In this document: piece after piece, positions 1 through 8,740 of the stretch
How the letters are laid out: each line of letters starts with the position of its first letter
How positions within the stretch are numbered: the stretch's first letter is position 1
NCBI RefSeq assembly: GCF_002939785.1
Contig: NZ_MDEC01000011.1
Coordinates: 62,001 to 126,000 of the forward strand
Direction: 5' to 3'
DNA: 64,000 bases
Origin: Xanthomonas codiaei
GTDB lineage: Bacteria; Pseudomonadota; Gammaproteobacteria; Xanthomonadales; Xanthomonadaceae
Notes under the pieces: generated by a model
Told to the model about the DNA's origin: nothing
What the model saw: the letters and a program-made list of their open reading frames with translations, nothing else
The model's database searches: none
Translations under genes and position numbers: made by a program

Positions 1-723
1 GTACTCCTCCAGCACCAGCATGCCGCCGCCGCTGCCGATCACGAACCCATCGCGCTGCGCGTCATACGGGCGCGAGGCTACCGCCGGGCGGTCATTGAAG
101 CCGGTGGACAGCGCGCCCATCGCGTCGAACATCACGCTCATGGTCCAGTGCAGTTCTTCGCCGGCACCGGCGAACATCACATCCTGCGCGCCGTGGCGGA
201 TCAGGTCGGCGGCCGCGCCGATGCAATGCGCCGAGGTCGCGCAGGCGGCCGACAACGAGTAGCTCAGGCCACGGATCTTGAATGCAGTGGCCAGCGAGGC
301 AGACACCGCAGAGCACATCGTGCGCGGCACCATATACGGGCCGACCTTGCGCACGCCGCGCGCGCGCAGCAGATCTGCCGTTTCCACCTGCCATTGGCTG
401 GACCCGCCGCCGGAACCGGCGATCACGCCGGTGCGCAGGTCGCTGACCTGTTCGGCGCTCAGGCCGGCATCGGCGATCGCATCGCGCATGGCCAGATACG
501 CATACGCAGAGGCGTCGCCCATGAAGCGTTTGAGCTTGCGGTCGATCAATGCCTCCAGATCCAGCGCCACCGCGCCGCCAACCTGGCTGCGCAGACCCGC
601 CTCGGCATGATCGGGCAGGGCGGTGATGCCGGAGCGGCTCTCGCGCAGTGCGGTGGAAACGGTGTCCAGGTCATTGCCCAGGCACGAATTGATGCCCATT
701 CCGGTGACGACAACGCGGCGCAT
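1..723 (-). CDS. fabB: 3-oxoacyl-ACP synthase I (FabB), C-terminal part outside the window
   Basis: Condensing enzyme of type II fatty acid synthesis, cytoplasmic, acting with FabA in unsaturated fatty acid formation. About 241 N-terminal residues are visible, against roughly 400 in the family. The start reads [10 protein letters not shown], the normal KAS beginning. The nucleophile motif [10 protein letters not shown] places the catalytic cysteine at residue 161. The ATG at 723-721 shares one base with the fabA stop (TGATG), so the two genes form a coupled fabA-fabB operon. The active-site histidines lie in the missing C-terminal part. The order fabA-fabB and the length of the N-terminal domain fit FabB better than FabF. 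Confidence 0.93.
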   Translation of the reverse strand, partial: MRRVVVTGMGINSCLGNDLDTVSTALRESRSGITALPDHAEAGLRSQVGGAVALDLEALIDRKLKRFMGDASAYAYLAMRDAIADAGLSAEQVSDLRTGVIAGSGGGSSQWQVETADLLRARGVRKVGPYMVPRTMCSAVSASLATAFKIRGLSYSLSAACATSAHCIGAAADLIRHGAQDVMFAGAGEELHWTMSVMFDAMGALSTGFNDRPAVASRPYDAQRDGFVIGSGGGMLVLEEY

Positions 724-1238
724 CAGAAGCTCTCCGTCGAAGTGAACATGCCTACGCGCAGATCCTTGGCGGTGTAGATCTCGCGCCCATCCACCAGCAT
801 GCGTGCATCGGTCTGCGCCATCACCAGCTTGCGGTTGATCACGCGGCTGACATCGATCTCGTAGCTCACCAGTTTGGCGCTGGGCAGCACCTGGCCGGTG
901 AACTTGACCTCTCCGCAGCCCAGGGCGCGGCCACGGCCGGGCGCACCGATCCAGGTCAGGAAGAAGCCGGTCAGCTGCCACATCGCATCCAGCCCCAGGC
1001 AGCCGGGCATCACCGGGTCGCCGATGAAGTGGCAGCCGAAGAACCACAGGTCCGGGCGTACGTCGAGTTCTGCGCGGATCACGCCCTTGCCATGCGCGCC
1101 GCCGGTGTCGCTGATCTCGGTGATGCGGTCGAACATCAGCATCGGGTCGTTCGGCAACCGGCCGCTGTCGGGTCCAAACAATTCCCCACGCGCGCTGGCC
1201 AACAATTGGTCGCGCGAGTACGCACTTTGACGAGTCAT
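723..1238 (-). CDS. fabA: 3-hydroxydecanoyl-ACP dehydratase/isomerase (FabA)
   Basis: Dehydrates 3-hydroxydecanoyl-ACP and isomerises trans-2- to cis-3-decenoyl-ACP, the branch point to unsaturated fatty acids. The product is 171 residues; the E. coli enzyme has 172. The catalytic pair sits at the standard numbers, His70 in [10 protein letters not shown] and Asp84 in [10 protein letters not shown]. The start [10 protein letters not shown] at 1238 was chosen over an upstream extension because it gives family length and is preceded by an AGGAAA ribosome-binding site. fabB follows with a one-base overlap. The promoter should lie in the gap towards dinB, but no FabR/FadR-type operator was recognised. 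Confidence 0.96.
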   Translation of the reverse strand: MTRQSAYSRDQLLASARGELFGPDSGRLPNDPMLMFDRITEISDTGGAHGKGVIRAELDVRPDLWFFGCHFIGDPVMPGCLGLDAMWQLTGFFLTWIGAPGRGRALGCGEVKFTGQVLPSAKLVSYEIDVSRVINRKLVMAQTDARMLVDGREIYTAKDLRVGMFTSTESF

Positions 1239-1546
1239 GACGAACGTTTCCTGCAAGAAGCGAAAGGCAAGGGCGGCAAGGGTGCATGAGGCCATACGGT
1301 TCAATCAAACGTTTTATCCGTACGCATGCGTGCTGTTTTCAGGCGATTGCGCCGCGCGGCGCGCCGCAAAGGACTGACCGGAAAGTCACGATCGGCCAGC
1401 GTCGCAAGGGACTCGCGCGGCCCAAACCTGCCCGATCGTTGGCGGTAGCGTTCGTTTCGCAAGCGCAGCCGCAGCCTGCGCATGCGCAAGGCGTGAGACG
1501 CAGCTGATCTATCATGGGCCACTACCTGTGGAGAGACGCCAGCTTG
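1239..1546. other. Divergent intergenic region fabA / dinB
   Basis: About 308 bases between the divergent fabAB operon and dinB. It must hold both promoters. No LexA-like palindrome, tRNA or convincing small gene was seen, and short ORFs on both strands here have no recognisable features. Confidence 0.5.
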
Positions 1547-2623
1547 ATGCGCAAGATCGTGCACGTGGACATGGATGCGTTCTACGCGTCCGTGGAGCAG
1601 CGTGACGATCCGGGCCTGCGTGGCAAGCCGGTGGTGGTGGCCTGGCGCGGCGCGCGTTCGGTGGTGTGCGCAGCGTCCTACGAAGCGCGCATCTTCGGCA
1701 TCCGCTCGGCCATGCCGGCCCTGCGCGCCGAGCGTCTCTGCCCGGATGCGGTGTTCGTGCCGCCGGATTTTGCGCGCTACAAGGCGGTGTCGCGACAGGT
1801 GCGCGAGATCTTCCATCGGCATACCGATCTGGTCGAACCACTGTCATTGGACGAGGCGTATCTGGACGTCACCGAAGCCAAGACCGGCATGCAGCTGGCC
1901 ACCGAGATCGCGCAGCTGATCCGCAGCCAGATCCGCGAGGAAACCCAGCTCACCGCGTCGGCCGGCATCGCGCCCAACAAGTTCCTGGCCAAGATCGCAT
2001 CGGACTGGCGCAAGCCCGATGGCCAGTTCGTCATCGCGCCTAGCCGGGTGGATGCCTTCCTGCTGCCGCTCAAGGTCAACCGCATTCCCGGCGTGGGCAA
2101 GGTGATGGATGCCAAGCTGGCGGCACTGGGCATCGTGACCGTCGCCGATCTGCGCCTGCGGCCGCTGGAGGAATTGCAGGCGCATTTCGGCAGCTTCGGG
2201 CACAGCCTGTATCGCCGCGCGCGCGGCATCGACGAACGTCCGGTAGAGCCGGACCAGGAAGTGCAGTCGGTGTCTTCGGAAGACACCTTCAGCGAAGACC
2301 TGGCGTTGGAGGCGCTGGATCCGCACATCCTGCGGCTGGCCGAGAAAACCTGGCTGGCGACGCGTCGCACCGAACGCATCGGCCGCACGGTGGTGTTGAA
2401 GTTGAAGACTTCGAACTTTCGCATCCTCACGCGCTCGCACACACCGGAGCAACCACCTGCTTCACTCGATGCGTTGGCGCAGATCGCCTTGGCGCTGACG
2501 CGGCGCGTGGAACTGCCGGCCGAGACGCGTTTCCGCCTGGTCGGCGTGGGATTGAGCGGTTTCAGCGATGTCCAGGAAGGCGCGGTACAGGGCCAGTTGT
2601 TTGGCGAGGTGCCGCAGGCATAG
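1547..2623 (+). CDS. dinB: DNA polymerase IV (Y-family)
   Basis: Error-prone translesion polymerase. The product of 358 residues matches the usual length of about 350-360. It begins MRKIVHVDMDAFYASVEQ, which carries the first metal-binding aspartate in DMDAFYASVE. The second catalytic motif is SLDEAY, and the helix-hairpin-helix and little-finger regions follow. The C-terminus carries QGQLFGE, which fits the QxxLF beta-clamp-binding motif. The ATG at 1547 is preferred over an in-frame ATG at 1514 because nothing before VHVDMDAF is conserved in the family; GGAGAG at 1529-1534 is a somewhat distant ribosome-binding site. It is transcribed away from fabAB. Confidence 0.95.
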   Translation: MRKIVHVDMDAFYASVEQRDDPGLRGKPVVVAWRGARSVVCAASYEARIFGIRSAMPALRAERLCPDAVFVPPDFARYKAVSRQVREIFHRHTDLVEPLSLDEAYLDVTEAKTGMQLATEIAQLIRSQIREETQLTASAGIAPNKFLAKIASDWRKPDGQFVIAPSRVDAFLLPLKVNRIPGVGKVMDAKLAALGIVTVADLRLRPLEELQAHFGSFGHSLYRRARGIDERPVEPDQEVQSVSSEDTFSEDLALEALDPHILRLAEKTWLATRRTERIGRTVVLKLKTSNFRILTRSHTPEQPPASLDALAQIALALTRRVELPAETRFRLVGVGLSGFSDVQEGAVQGQLFGEVPQA

Positions 2624-2752
2624 GCCGATGGAACGTGTGGACGTTGCATCAGGCTCATGCTTTTTGTTCGGCCAGCACAGCCACCCCTGCACTTACGTGG
2701 CCTAAATCCTGCACTGCGTACACTGACACGCTCCCCGCACGAGGCCTTCTGC

Positions 2753-3412
2753 ATGTTTGCGTACCCGCTGGTGATTTTCGATCTGGACGGCACCCTGGTG
2801 GACAGTGCGCCCAACATCGCCGAGGCGCTCAACGCCACCTTGCAGGAACTGGGATTGCAACAGTTCAGTGAATCCACCATTCGCAGCTGGATCGGCGAGG
2901 GCGTGCAGGTGCTGCTCGCCACCGCACTGCGCGAAGCCGGCGGAACCCACGATGCCGAGACGGAAATGCCGGTGATGATGCGGCACTACGCCGCCAGCCT
3001 GCTGCACGATCCGCAGCTGTATCCCGGTGTTGCCGAGGCATTGCATGGCCTGCGCGATGCCGGTGCAACATTGGCGCTGTGCACCAACAAGCCCTCGCGC
3101 TTCATCGCGCCCCTGCTGGAGCACCTGGACATCGCCACGCTGTTCGGTGCCGTGCTCGGCGGCGATTCCTTGCCGCAGCGCAAGCCCGATCCGGCACCCT
3201 TGCTGCATCTGGCCAGGCAGTTCCAGCTCACCCCGCAGCACTGCCTGATGGTCGGCGATTCTGGTACCGACGCGGCAGCGGCAAACGCCGCCGGCATGCC
3301 GCTGGCGATGGTGCGTTACGGCTACCTGCGCGGCTTCGATCCGCAGACGTCCGGTGCGGTTGTCCTGATCGACGATATGCGCGAACTGCTTGCATTGCGC
3401 AGTGCGGGCTGA
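2753..3412 (+). CDS. gph: Phosphoglycolate phosphatase (HAD superfamily)
   Basis: Hydrolyses 2-phosphoglycolate, a product of oxidative DNA damage repair, to glycolate. The 219-residue product shows all HAD motifs: DLDGTLVDS with nucleophile Asp10 and Asp12, CTNKP (motif II), RKPDP (motif III lysine) and GDSGTD (motif IV). An alpha-helical cap follows motif I. An ORF extends upstream, but MFAYPLVIFD is the natural start, placing motif I at the usual distance from the N-terminus; GAGG precedes it. Close HAD relatives with other substrates, such as MupP in peptidoglycan recycling, cannot be excluded from motifs alone. Confidence 0.85.
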   Translation: MFAYPLVIFDLDGTLVDSAPNIAEALNATLQELGLQQFSESTIRSWIGEGVQVLLATALREAGGTHDAETEMPVMMRHYAASLLHDPQLYPGVAEALHGLRDAGATLALCTNKPSRFIAPLLEHLDIATLFGAVLGGDSLPQRKPDPAPLLHLARQFQLTPQHCLMVGDSGTDAAAANAAGMPLAMVRYGYLRGFDPQTSGAVVLIDDMRELLALRSAG

Positions 3413-3663
3413 CGTCACTGCGCAATCCCGTGCCGCAGGAGGCGGGCGCTCTTGGGCAAGTACTGACTGCTCCAACGCGCTGTCGCCGTGCCGTGCCTGC
3501 ATCAGTACCCGTGCATCGAATCCCTAGCGACGTCAGTGACGGTATCAGCTCGACATCAGGGGCGGACGGCCAGACCCTGAGAGCAGCGTCACCCGGCTAC
3601 GTTCTGCAGCTGGCAGGCGGTGCGTGACGGTATGTCCCTCGCCGGGCGCCACATGCCGGCAAC

Positions 3664-4056
3664 TCACTCCTCGTGCGTTGCGTCCATGCGCGCATCGTCA
3701 TCGGGCGTGTCGTCGGCATCGGCGTGCGACGCGCCGTTGTCGGCGCGCGTGTAGTGCACGGTTTCCACCGGCCCACCGACGGCGCGTCCGCGCACCGGCA
3801 ACAGCGCGCTGGCCGCTTCGTATTCGGCCAGCAAGGCATGCCGGCGCGCTTCCGGGACCTCTTGCCAATGACAATCCGCCAAGGCGCCCTCCAGCGAATA
3901 GAGCAGGTTGAGGCTGGGCTTGAAGCCGGCGCGGCGCACCTTGACGAAGGCAGCCACCGCACCGACCGCCTGCAGATCCTGCTGCGTGCGCAAACCGACC
4001 TGGCGCAGCCAGGCGGCGCTCTTGGGGCCGATATTGCGCAGTCGCTCGGTGGTCAC
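3664..4056 (-). CDS. TfoX C-terminal-domain protein
   Basis: A 130-residue protein. Its first ~85 residues resemble the TfoX_C domain, a helix-hairpin-helix-like fold (LRNIGPKSAAWLRQVG, then AFVKVRRAGFKPSLNLLYSLEGAL). The TfoX N-terminal domain is absent, and the C-terminal tail is acidic and low in complexity. The GTG start at 4056 overlaps the stop of the upstream msrC-like gene by four bases (GTGA), which fixes the start and implies translational coupling. TfoX/Sxy proteins regulate competence, but single-domain TfoX_C proteins have no settled role, so none is assigned. Confidence 0.8.
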   Translation of the reverse strand: MTTERLRNIGPKSAAWLRQVGLRTQQDLQAVGAVAAFVKVRRAGFKPSLNLLYSLEGALADCHWQEVPEARRHALLAEYEAASALLPVRGRAVGGPVETVHYTRADNGASHADADDTPDDDARMDATHEE

Positions 4057-4535
4057 CTCAATGCGCCGACGAAGACCTGCGCAATCGCTTCCAGGCCGCG
4101 CTGGTCGTCCGCATCGAAGCGGTCCAGCTCCGGGCTGTCCAGATCCAGCACGCCGATCAGCGCATCGCCCTTGACCAGCGGAATCACCAGCTCCGAACGC
4201 GAGGCCGAATCGCAGGCGATATGCCCGGGGAACGCGTCCACGTCGGCAATGCGCTGGGTCTGCCGGGTGCTGGCGGCCGCGCCGCACACGCCCTTGTCCA
4301 GCGGGATGCGCACGCATGCCGGCAAACCCTGGAACGGCCCCACCACAAGCTCGCGTCCGTCGTAGAAATAGAAGCCGGCCCAGTTCAGCGACGGCAGCGC
4401 GTGGAAGATCAGCGCTGCCAGGTTGGCGGCATTGGCGATCCGGTCCGGCTCGCCGTGCACCAGGGCCTGGGCCTGGGCAGTGAGCTGGGCATATTGTTCC
4501 GGCTTGCTGCCGGTCAGCGATGAGGTGGCGAACAT
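4053..4535 (-). CDS. msrC: Free methionine-(R)-sulfoxide reductase (GAF domain)
   Basis: Reduces free L-methionine-(R)-sulfoxide in the cytoplasm. The 160-residue product is a single GAF domain. It has the three family cysteines at Cys74 (LPACVRI), Cys84 (KGVCGAAA) and Cys108 (HIACDSASRSE), the same spacing as E. coli YebR Cys84/94/118. The motif NWAGFYFYDG is typical of the family. The ATG at 4535 is the first in-frame start. The stop overlaps the TfoX_C-protein start by four bases, so the two are co-translated. The heptamer repeat tract lies about 135 bases upstream. Confidence 0.88.
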   Translation of the reverse strand: MFATSSLTGSKPEQYAQLTAQAQALVHGEPDRIANAANLAALIFHALPSLNWAGFYFYDGRELVVGPFQGLPACVRIPLDKGVCGAAASTRQTQRIADVDAFPGHIACDSASRSELVIPLVKGDALIGVLDLDSPELDRFDADDQRGLEAIAQVFVGALR

Positions 4536-4669
4536 GCGCGAAGTTTAGCAGCGGCGGTCTGCCGCGGCATTGCGACAGGTACGGCGGCTCTGCGCGGCAG
4601 CGGCGGACACTGTTTTCCAGCAACATCGCCACCCGAACATGCCTGTCGCAGGCCGATGATCCAGATCCT

Positions 4670-4778
4670 ACTCCCGACTCCCCACTCCCCACTCCCCACT
4701 CCCCACTCCCCACTCCCCACTCCCCACTCCCCACTCCCCACTCCCCAATCCCCAATCCCCAATCCCCAATCCCCAATC
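4670..4778. repeat. Heptamer microsatellite ACTCCCC/AATCCCC (15 units)
   Basis: A perfect tandem array of seven-base units: one ACTCCCG, ten ACTCCCC (4677-4746), four AATCCCC (4747-4774) and a partial AATC. On the other strand it reads GGGATTG/GGGAGTG. It lies between divergent msrC and bioD, 62 bases before the bioD start. Shorter versions recur around mlaF (57806-57833 and 57891-57918). Long ORFs running through it in several frames encode only SPLPTPH-type or GEWGVGS-type repeats and are not genes. Confidence 0.97.
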
Positions 4779-4839
4779 AGCCGCCCGCGCTATCCTGCGC
4801 GCCCTCACGGCAACGCGGCGCGGCCGCAGGACCAGGCAC

Positions 4840-5514
4840 ATGCAGTACCCGGCGTTCTACGTCACCGGCACCGATACCGGCATCGGCAAGACCATGGGCA
4901 GCACCGCCCTGCTGCATGCCCTGCGCGTACGCGGCCATACCGCAGTGGGAATGAAGCCGGTCGCCAGCGGCTGCGAGAACACGCCGCAGGGCTGGCGCAA
5001 CGAAGACGCGCTGGCATTGCAGGCCGCCAGCGATCCGCAGCCGGACTACGCCACGCTCAATCCCTATGCCTTGCCCGCGCCACTGGCGCCGGAACTGGCC
5101 GCCGCCGATGTGGGCGTGACCTTATCGCTGGAGCCGATCGTTCGCGCATTCGCGCAGTTGCGCGCGCAGGCGCAGGCGGTGGTGGTCGAAGGCGTCGGCG
5201 GCTGGGCCGCGCCGCTGAGCGCCGAGCTGGATCAGGCCGATCTGGTGCGCACGCTGCAGCTGCCGGTGGTGCTGGTGGTGGGGGTGCGGCTGGGCTGCAT
5301 CAACCACGCGCGTCTGACCGCGGCGGCTATCGCGGCCGACGGGCTGGAGTGCGTGGGCTGGATCGCCAACGAGGTGGATCCGCAGATGAAGCGGGTCGAA
5401 GAGAACATCGCCATGCTGGGCCAGCGGCTGGCGATGCCGTGCTGGGGACGAATCCCCTGGCGGCCGGGCGCCGATGCCGCCAGTCAGGCGCACGGGCTGC
5501 AGCTGCCGGGCTAG
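4840..5514 (+). CDS. bioD: ATP-dependent dethiobiotin synthetase
   Basis: Forms the ureido ring of dethiobiotin from 7,8-diaminopelargonate, CO2 and ATP in biotin synthesis. The 224-residue product has the P-loop GTDTGIGKT at residues 10-18, followed by MKPVASGCE and the carboxylate-binding segment VVEGVGGWAAPL. Family length is about 225. The ATG at 4840 places the P-loop at its usual distance from the N-terminus; a longer in-frame ORF through the heptamer tract is spurious. The other bio genes are not in the window, so bioD stands alone here. Confidence 0.94.
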   Translation: MQYPAFYVTGTDTGIGKTMGSTALLHALRVRGHTAVGMKPVASGCENTPQGWRNEDALALQAASDPQPDYATLNPYALPAPLAPELAAADVGVTLSLEPIVRAFAQLRAQAQAVVVEGVGGWAAPLSAELDQADLVRTLQLPVVLVVGVRLGCINHARLTAAAIAADGLECVGWIANEVDPQMKRVEENIAMLGQRLAMPCWGRIPWRPGADAASQAHGLQLPG

Positions 5515-5873
5515 GGCAGCTCACAAGACTGCCGCGCAGCCGCCACACGGGCGCGGCCGGGCATGTCCCCCTTCGTACACTGCGGCTGCTCTGCGCCGTC
5601 CACAGTCGCCAGGTTGTGTCGACCGCTCCGGGTCAGGGCCGGGATGGCGTGCAGCCCGCTGCTCCCAGGGGGGCGGTTCTCTCCGGGTCGTCTGCGCTCG
5701 GCATGCTGGCATCGCGGCCAACGTCACGTCGCCGCTGCACTACGCATGCAGCGAGCGTGTGCGCCGCCGCTTCTGTGCGCCAGGCTGGGGTCATCGTCCC
5801 GGCGGCCCATGTGGGCAGGAGGTGCATCGCCGTGGCATTGGCCACGCCGAGAAACGCTTGGCAAGGCGACAAT
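5515..5873. other. Intergenic region after bioD
   Basis: About 360 bases between the bioD stop and the terminator of the convergent phasin gene. It is GC-rich. Overlapping short ORFs occur in several frames without recognisable motifs, consistent ribosome-binding sites or a signal peptide. No gene or RNA is called. Confidence 0.4.
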
Positions 5874-5907
5874 AAAAAAGCCCGACAGAGGGAGGGATCT
5901 GTCGGGC
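5874..5907 (-). terminator. Rho-independent terminator of the phasin gene
   Basis: On the minus strand a perfect 10-bp stem (GCCCGACAGA / TCTGTCGGGC, 5898-5907 with 5880-5889) encloses an 8-base loop and is followed by a T-run (5879-5874). It begins about 55 bases after the phasin stop. Confidence 0.92.
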
Positions 5908-5960
5908 CGGATTGCACGGGGGGAGGGACCCATGCAAAGACGCTGAATTTTTGGTGGCCG

Positions 5961-6296
5961 TTACTTGCGCCGGGTCTTGCCTGTTGCGCCGGTCGAATCA
6001 CTGCCGGCGTCGAACTGCTGCTTGGCAAACTGCCCAAGCTCGCTGGACATCTTCAATCCCATCCCGACCACTTCCTGGTTGACCGATGCCAGCCGTTCCA
6101 GGTTGTCGCGGGCCAGCTGCAGGCCCTTGGGCCAGAGCGTCTGGTAGGCACCCAGGTCGCGGGCCTGCGCGCACTCACCGAAGAAGCTGGTGGTCGCGCT
6201 GACGTTCTGTTCCAGCGTGTCCAATGCCAACTGGTTGGCACGTGCTGCAGCAGAGGCGAACTGGCTGGTGAAGCTGTTTTCGAACTGCGCCGACAT
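5961..6296 (-). CDS. Phasin family protein
   Basis: A 111-residue helical protein of the phasin type. Phasins coat polyhydroxyalkanoate granules; in organisms without PHA they may act as stress-related or membrane-associated proteins. The pattern of phenylalanine- and glutamine-rich amphipathic helices (FENSFTSQFASAAARANQLAL, then NLERLASVNQEVVGMGLKM) and the basic tail TGKTRRK fit the family. The ATG at 6296 follows AAGGGG; the ORF extends 40 codons further upstream, but that extension is not phasin-like. No PHA synthase gene is in the window, so a granule role is inferred from family only. Confidence 0.8.
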   Translation of the reverse strand: MSAQFENSFTSQFASAAARANQLALDTLEQNVSATTSFFGECAQARDLGAYQTLWPKGLQLARDNLERLASVNQEVVGMGLKMSSELGQFAKQQFDAGSDSTGATGKTRRK

Positions 6297-6440
6297 TGCG
6301 AACCCCTTGGGGAAAGCCGTGACCGTTTGTTGCGTTGCAGCATACGCCGATATTGCTGCGATGCAACACGTTTCCTGAAGTTTTTCCAAACGCCTGTCGG
6401 AATCCCTCTGATTCAATGATTTGGAGAGAATCCAGAAACG

Positions 6441-6467
6441 CCGAAGCCGCCTGGAAGGCGGCTTCGG
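6441..6467 (-). terminator. Hairpin terminator after queD
   Basis: A perfect 12-bp stem with a three-base loop: CCGAAGCCGCCT at 6441-6452 pairs with 6456-6467. On the minus strand it is followed by CGTTTCTGG, a weak T-tract. It begins 20 bases beyond the queD stop. Confidence 0.75.
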
Positions 6468-6487
6468 GTCGTATCAGTGCGCAGGGA

Positions 6488-6841
6488 TCAACCGCGGTAG
6501 CGGCAGCCGGAGGTGCAGGTCTCGTGCACGACGATCTCGCTCAGCTGCGGCAGGGCCGGCTTGAGCTGGTTCCAGATCCAGATCGCCAGCCGCTCGCTGG
6601 TCGGGTTCTCCAGCCCCTCGATGTCGTTGAGGTAGTGATGGTCTAGGCGGTCGTAGATCGGCTGGAAGGCGGCCTTGATATCGCCGAAGTCCATGATCCA
6701 GCCGGTCTCGGCGCCCGGTTCGCCGCTGACATGCAGCTCGACCCGGAACGAATGTCCATGCAGGCGGGCGCATTTGTGGCCGGGCGGCACGTTGGGAAGC
6801 CGGTGCGCGGCTTCCAGGGTGAAGACCTTGAAGATGTCCAT
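6488..6841 (-). CDS. queD: 6-carboxy-5,6,7,8-tetrahydropterin synthase (QueD)
   Basis: Converts dihydroneopterin triphosphate to 6-carboxytetrahydropterin, the second step to queuosine. The 117-residue product has the PTPS zinc ligands His13 (EAAHRLP) and the HGH pair His28/His30, with catalytic Cys24 in [11 protein letters not shown]. The segment [10 protein letters not shown] is also typical. Length matches bacterial QueD (about 118-120). The queC and queE genes are not adjacent. It is transcribed in the same direction as rhlE upstream of it, with 134 bases between. Confidence 0.93.
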   Translation of the reverse strand: MDIFKVFTLEAAHRLPNVPPGHKCARLHGHSFRVELHVSGEPGAETGWIMDFGDIKAAFQPIYDRLDHHYLNDIEGLENPTSERLAIWIWNQLKPALPQLSEIVVHETCTSGCRYRG

Positions 6842-6927
6842 GACGATGATTCGGCAAGCAGTGGGAAGGAAGGGCGCGTGCCGGCGCGAGGCCGATCACG
6901 CAAAGGCGCGGGCGGGCCGTGGCGGAC

Positions 6928-6958
6928 AGCACAAGGGCCGCATCGCGGCCCCTGTGCT
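6928..6958 (-). terminator. Hairpin downstream of rhlE
   Basis: A 14-bp stem with one mismatch: AGCACAAGGGCCGC at 6928-6941 against 6945-6958, with a three-base loop. It begins 17 bases after the rhlE stop. There is no T-run, so it may be a 3'-end-stabilising hairpin instead of an intrinsic terminator. Confidence 0.55.
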
Positions 6959-6975
6959 CAACCAAGGCTCATCGC

Positions 6976-8364
6976 TCAGGCGCCGCGGTTGGCCGGGCGA
7001 CCGTTGCCGCCACGTCCACCATCGCGACGGCCGGCGCCCGCACCGGCATTGGCCTGACGCGGCCCGTTGCTGCGCTGGCCACCCGGCTTCTTCGGGCCGG
7101 CATGTGCGTGCGCCTGGCGCGGTGCATCGCCGTGCGGACGACGTGCGTGGCTCTTGCGCGGCGCGCGATCGCCACCCGGCTGCTCGGCACGACCCGGGGC
7201 GCTGTTGCCCCAGCGGATCGGGGTCTGCGGCTCGTAGCCCGGCACGTCGCGGATTTCCACGTCGCGGCCCAGCATGCGCACGATCTGGCGCAGCAGCTTG
7301 GCTTCGTCCTGTGCCACCAGCGAGATCGCCTCGCCGGTGGAACCGTTACGGCCGGTGCGGCCGATGCGGTGCACGTAGTCCTCGGCCACCATCGGCAGGT
7401 CGTAGTTGATGACCTTGGGCAGCTGGTCGATATCGATACCGCGCGCGGCGATGTCGGTGGCCACCAGCACGGTCACGCGGCCGGCCTTGAAGTCGCTCAG
7501 GGCGCGCATGCGCTGGCCCTGGCTCTTGTTGCCGTGGATCGCGGCGGTCTTGATGCCGGACTTCTCCAGGAACAGCGCCAGCTTGTCGCTGCCGTGCTTG
7601 GTGCGCGCAAACACCAGGGTCTGCTCGCGGCTGTCCTGCGCCAGCAGGTGCAGCAGCAGGTCGCGCTTGCGCGCGCCATCGACCGGGTGCACGCGGTGGG
7701 TGATGCTCTCGGCCACGGTGTTGCTCGGGGTAACCTGGATCTGCATCGGGTTGCGCATGAACTCCAGAGCCAACTGCTTGATGTTCTCCTCGAAGGTCGC
7801 CGAGAACAGCAGGGTCTGGCGGTTCTGGCGCGGCAGCTTGGTCAGGATGCGCTTGATCGACGGCAGAAAGCCCATGTCGAGCATGCGGTCGGCTTCGTCC
7901 AGGACCAGCACCTCGATACCGGACAGGTCCACGCTGCGGCGCTCGATATGGTCGATCAGCCGGCCCGGGCAGGCGATCAGCAGATCAACGCCACGGCGCA
8001 GCGCATCGAGCTGGTTGCCCATGCCCACGCCGCCGTAGATCACCGCGCTGGGAATGCGCAGGTACTTGCTGTAGCCGCGCAGACTGTCGTGGACCTGGGT
8101 GGCCAGCTCGCGGGTGGGGGTCAGGATCAGCGCGCGCGGCTTGCGCGGGCCATTGACCGGCTGCGGCGAGGTGCCCAGGTGCTGCAGCAGCGGCAGGCCG
8201 AACGCGGCGGTCTTGCCGGTGCCGGTCTGTGCGCCGGCCAGCAGGTCGTGGCCTTCCAGCACCAGCGGGATCGCCTGCTGCTGGATCGGAGTGGGGGTTT
8301 CATAGCCCTGCTCGGCCAACGCGCGCAGCAGGAAGGGCGCCAGGCCCAGGGATTCGAAAGACAT
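6976..8364 (-). CDS. rhlE: DEAD-box ATP-dependent RNA helicase (RhlE-type)
   Basis: RNA helicase implicated in ribosome assembly, RNA decay and cold adaptation in this family. The 462-residue product starts MSFESLGL and shows the motifs in order: Q motif (TPIQQQAIP), AQTGTGKT (Walker A), PTRELA, DEADRMLDMGF, SATF, the C-terminal domain ATDIAARGID and HRIGRTGR. A 90-residue basic, Arg/Gly/Pro-rich tail follows, as in RhlE relatives, and probably binds RNA. GGAG lies eight bases before the ATG. The long 5' region before it could carry a temperature-responsive leader, but none was recognised. Confidence 0.92.
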   Translation of the reverse strand: MSFESLGLAPFLLRALAEQGYETPTPIQQQAIPLVLEGHDLLAGAQTGTGKTAAFGLPLLQHLGTSPQPVNGPRKPRALILTPTRELATQVHDSLRGYSKYLRIPSAVIYGGVGMGNQLDALRRGVDLLIACPGRLIDHIERRSVDLSGIEVLVLDEADRMLDMGFLPSIKRILTKLPRQNRQTLLFSATFEENIKQLALEFMRNPMQIQVTPSNTVAESITHRVHPVDGARKRDLLLHLLAQDSREQTLVFARTKHGSDKLALFLEKSGIKTAAIHGNKSQGQRMRALSDFKAGRVTVLVATDIAARGIDIDQLPKVINYDLPMVAEDYVHRIGRTGRNGSTGEAISLVAQDEAKLLRQIVRMLGRDVEIRDVPGYEPQTPIRWGNSAPGRAEQPGGDRAPRKSHARRPHGDAPRQAHAHAGPKKPGGQRSNGPRQANAGAGAGRRDGGRGGNGRPANRGA

Positions 8365-8740
8365 CAGGAAGCTCCAAGTAAAGCGCCGCCACCAGGCTGG
8401 GCCCGGAGCGCAAACGCATTGCAGATGCAGAAGGTGAGGCTCGGAGCGTTCCCGTGAACCGCGCTGCGAGATGGTGGATCAACCCAATCAAGACGCGATG
8501 GGTTTGTCGGCACCACGAAAGGCGTCGGGTGGGGCGGGCGAGCGGATCGATCGATCCTGGCCTCGCCGGCGGTCCCAAAGGGAAACGGACGGCCGCATGC
8601 AGACCGGGCAAGTGTACGCGCGATTGGCGCGCTGCACAAAAGTTCCTGCCAGCAGTTGGGGGGCGGGTCAGTTGTTTCAGGTGTAACGGATGTTGCGGCA
8701 GGTCGTACAATCGACCGATTCGTCACTGCGCAGGAAGGTC
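8365..8740. other. Divergent intergenic region rhlE / fumarylacetoacetase
   Basis: 376 bases holding the promoters of two divergent genes. TACAAT at 8706-8711 is a possible -10 element for the plus-strand gene, without a convincing -35. No small gene or RNA was recognised. Confidence 0.4.

Noticed and set aside
4656-6419. 587-codon plus-strand ORF through the heptamer tract and bioD
   Set aside because: It is an out-of-frame reading of the heptamer and of bioD; the P-loop and family features are in the bioD frame.
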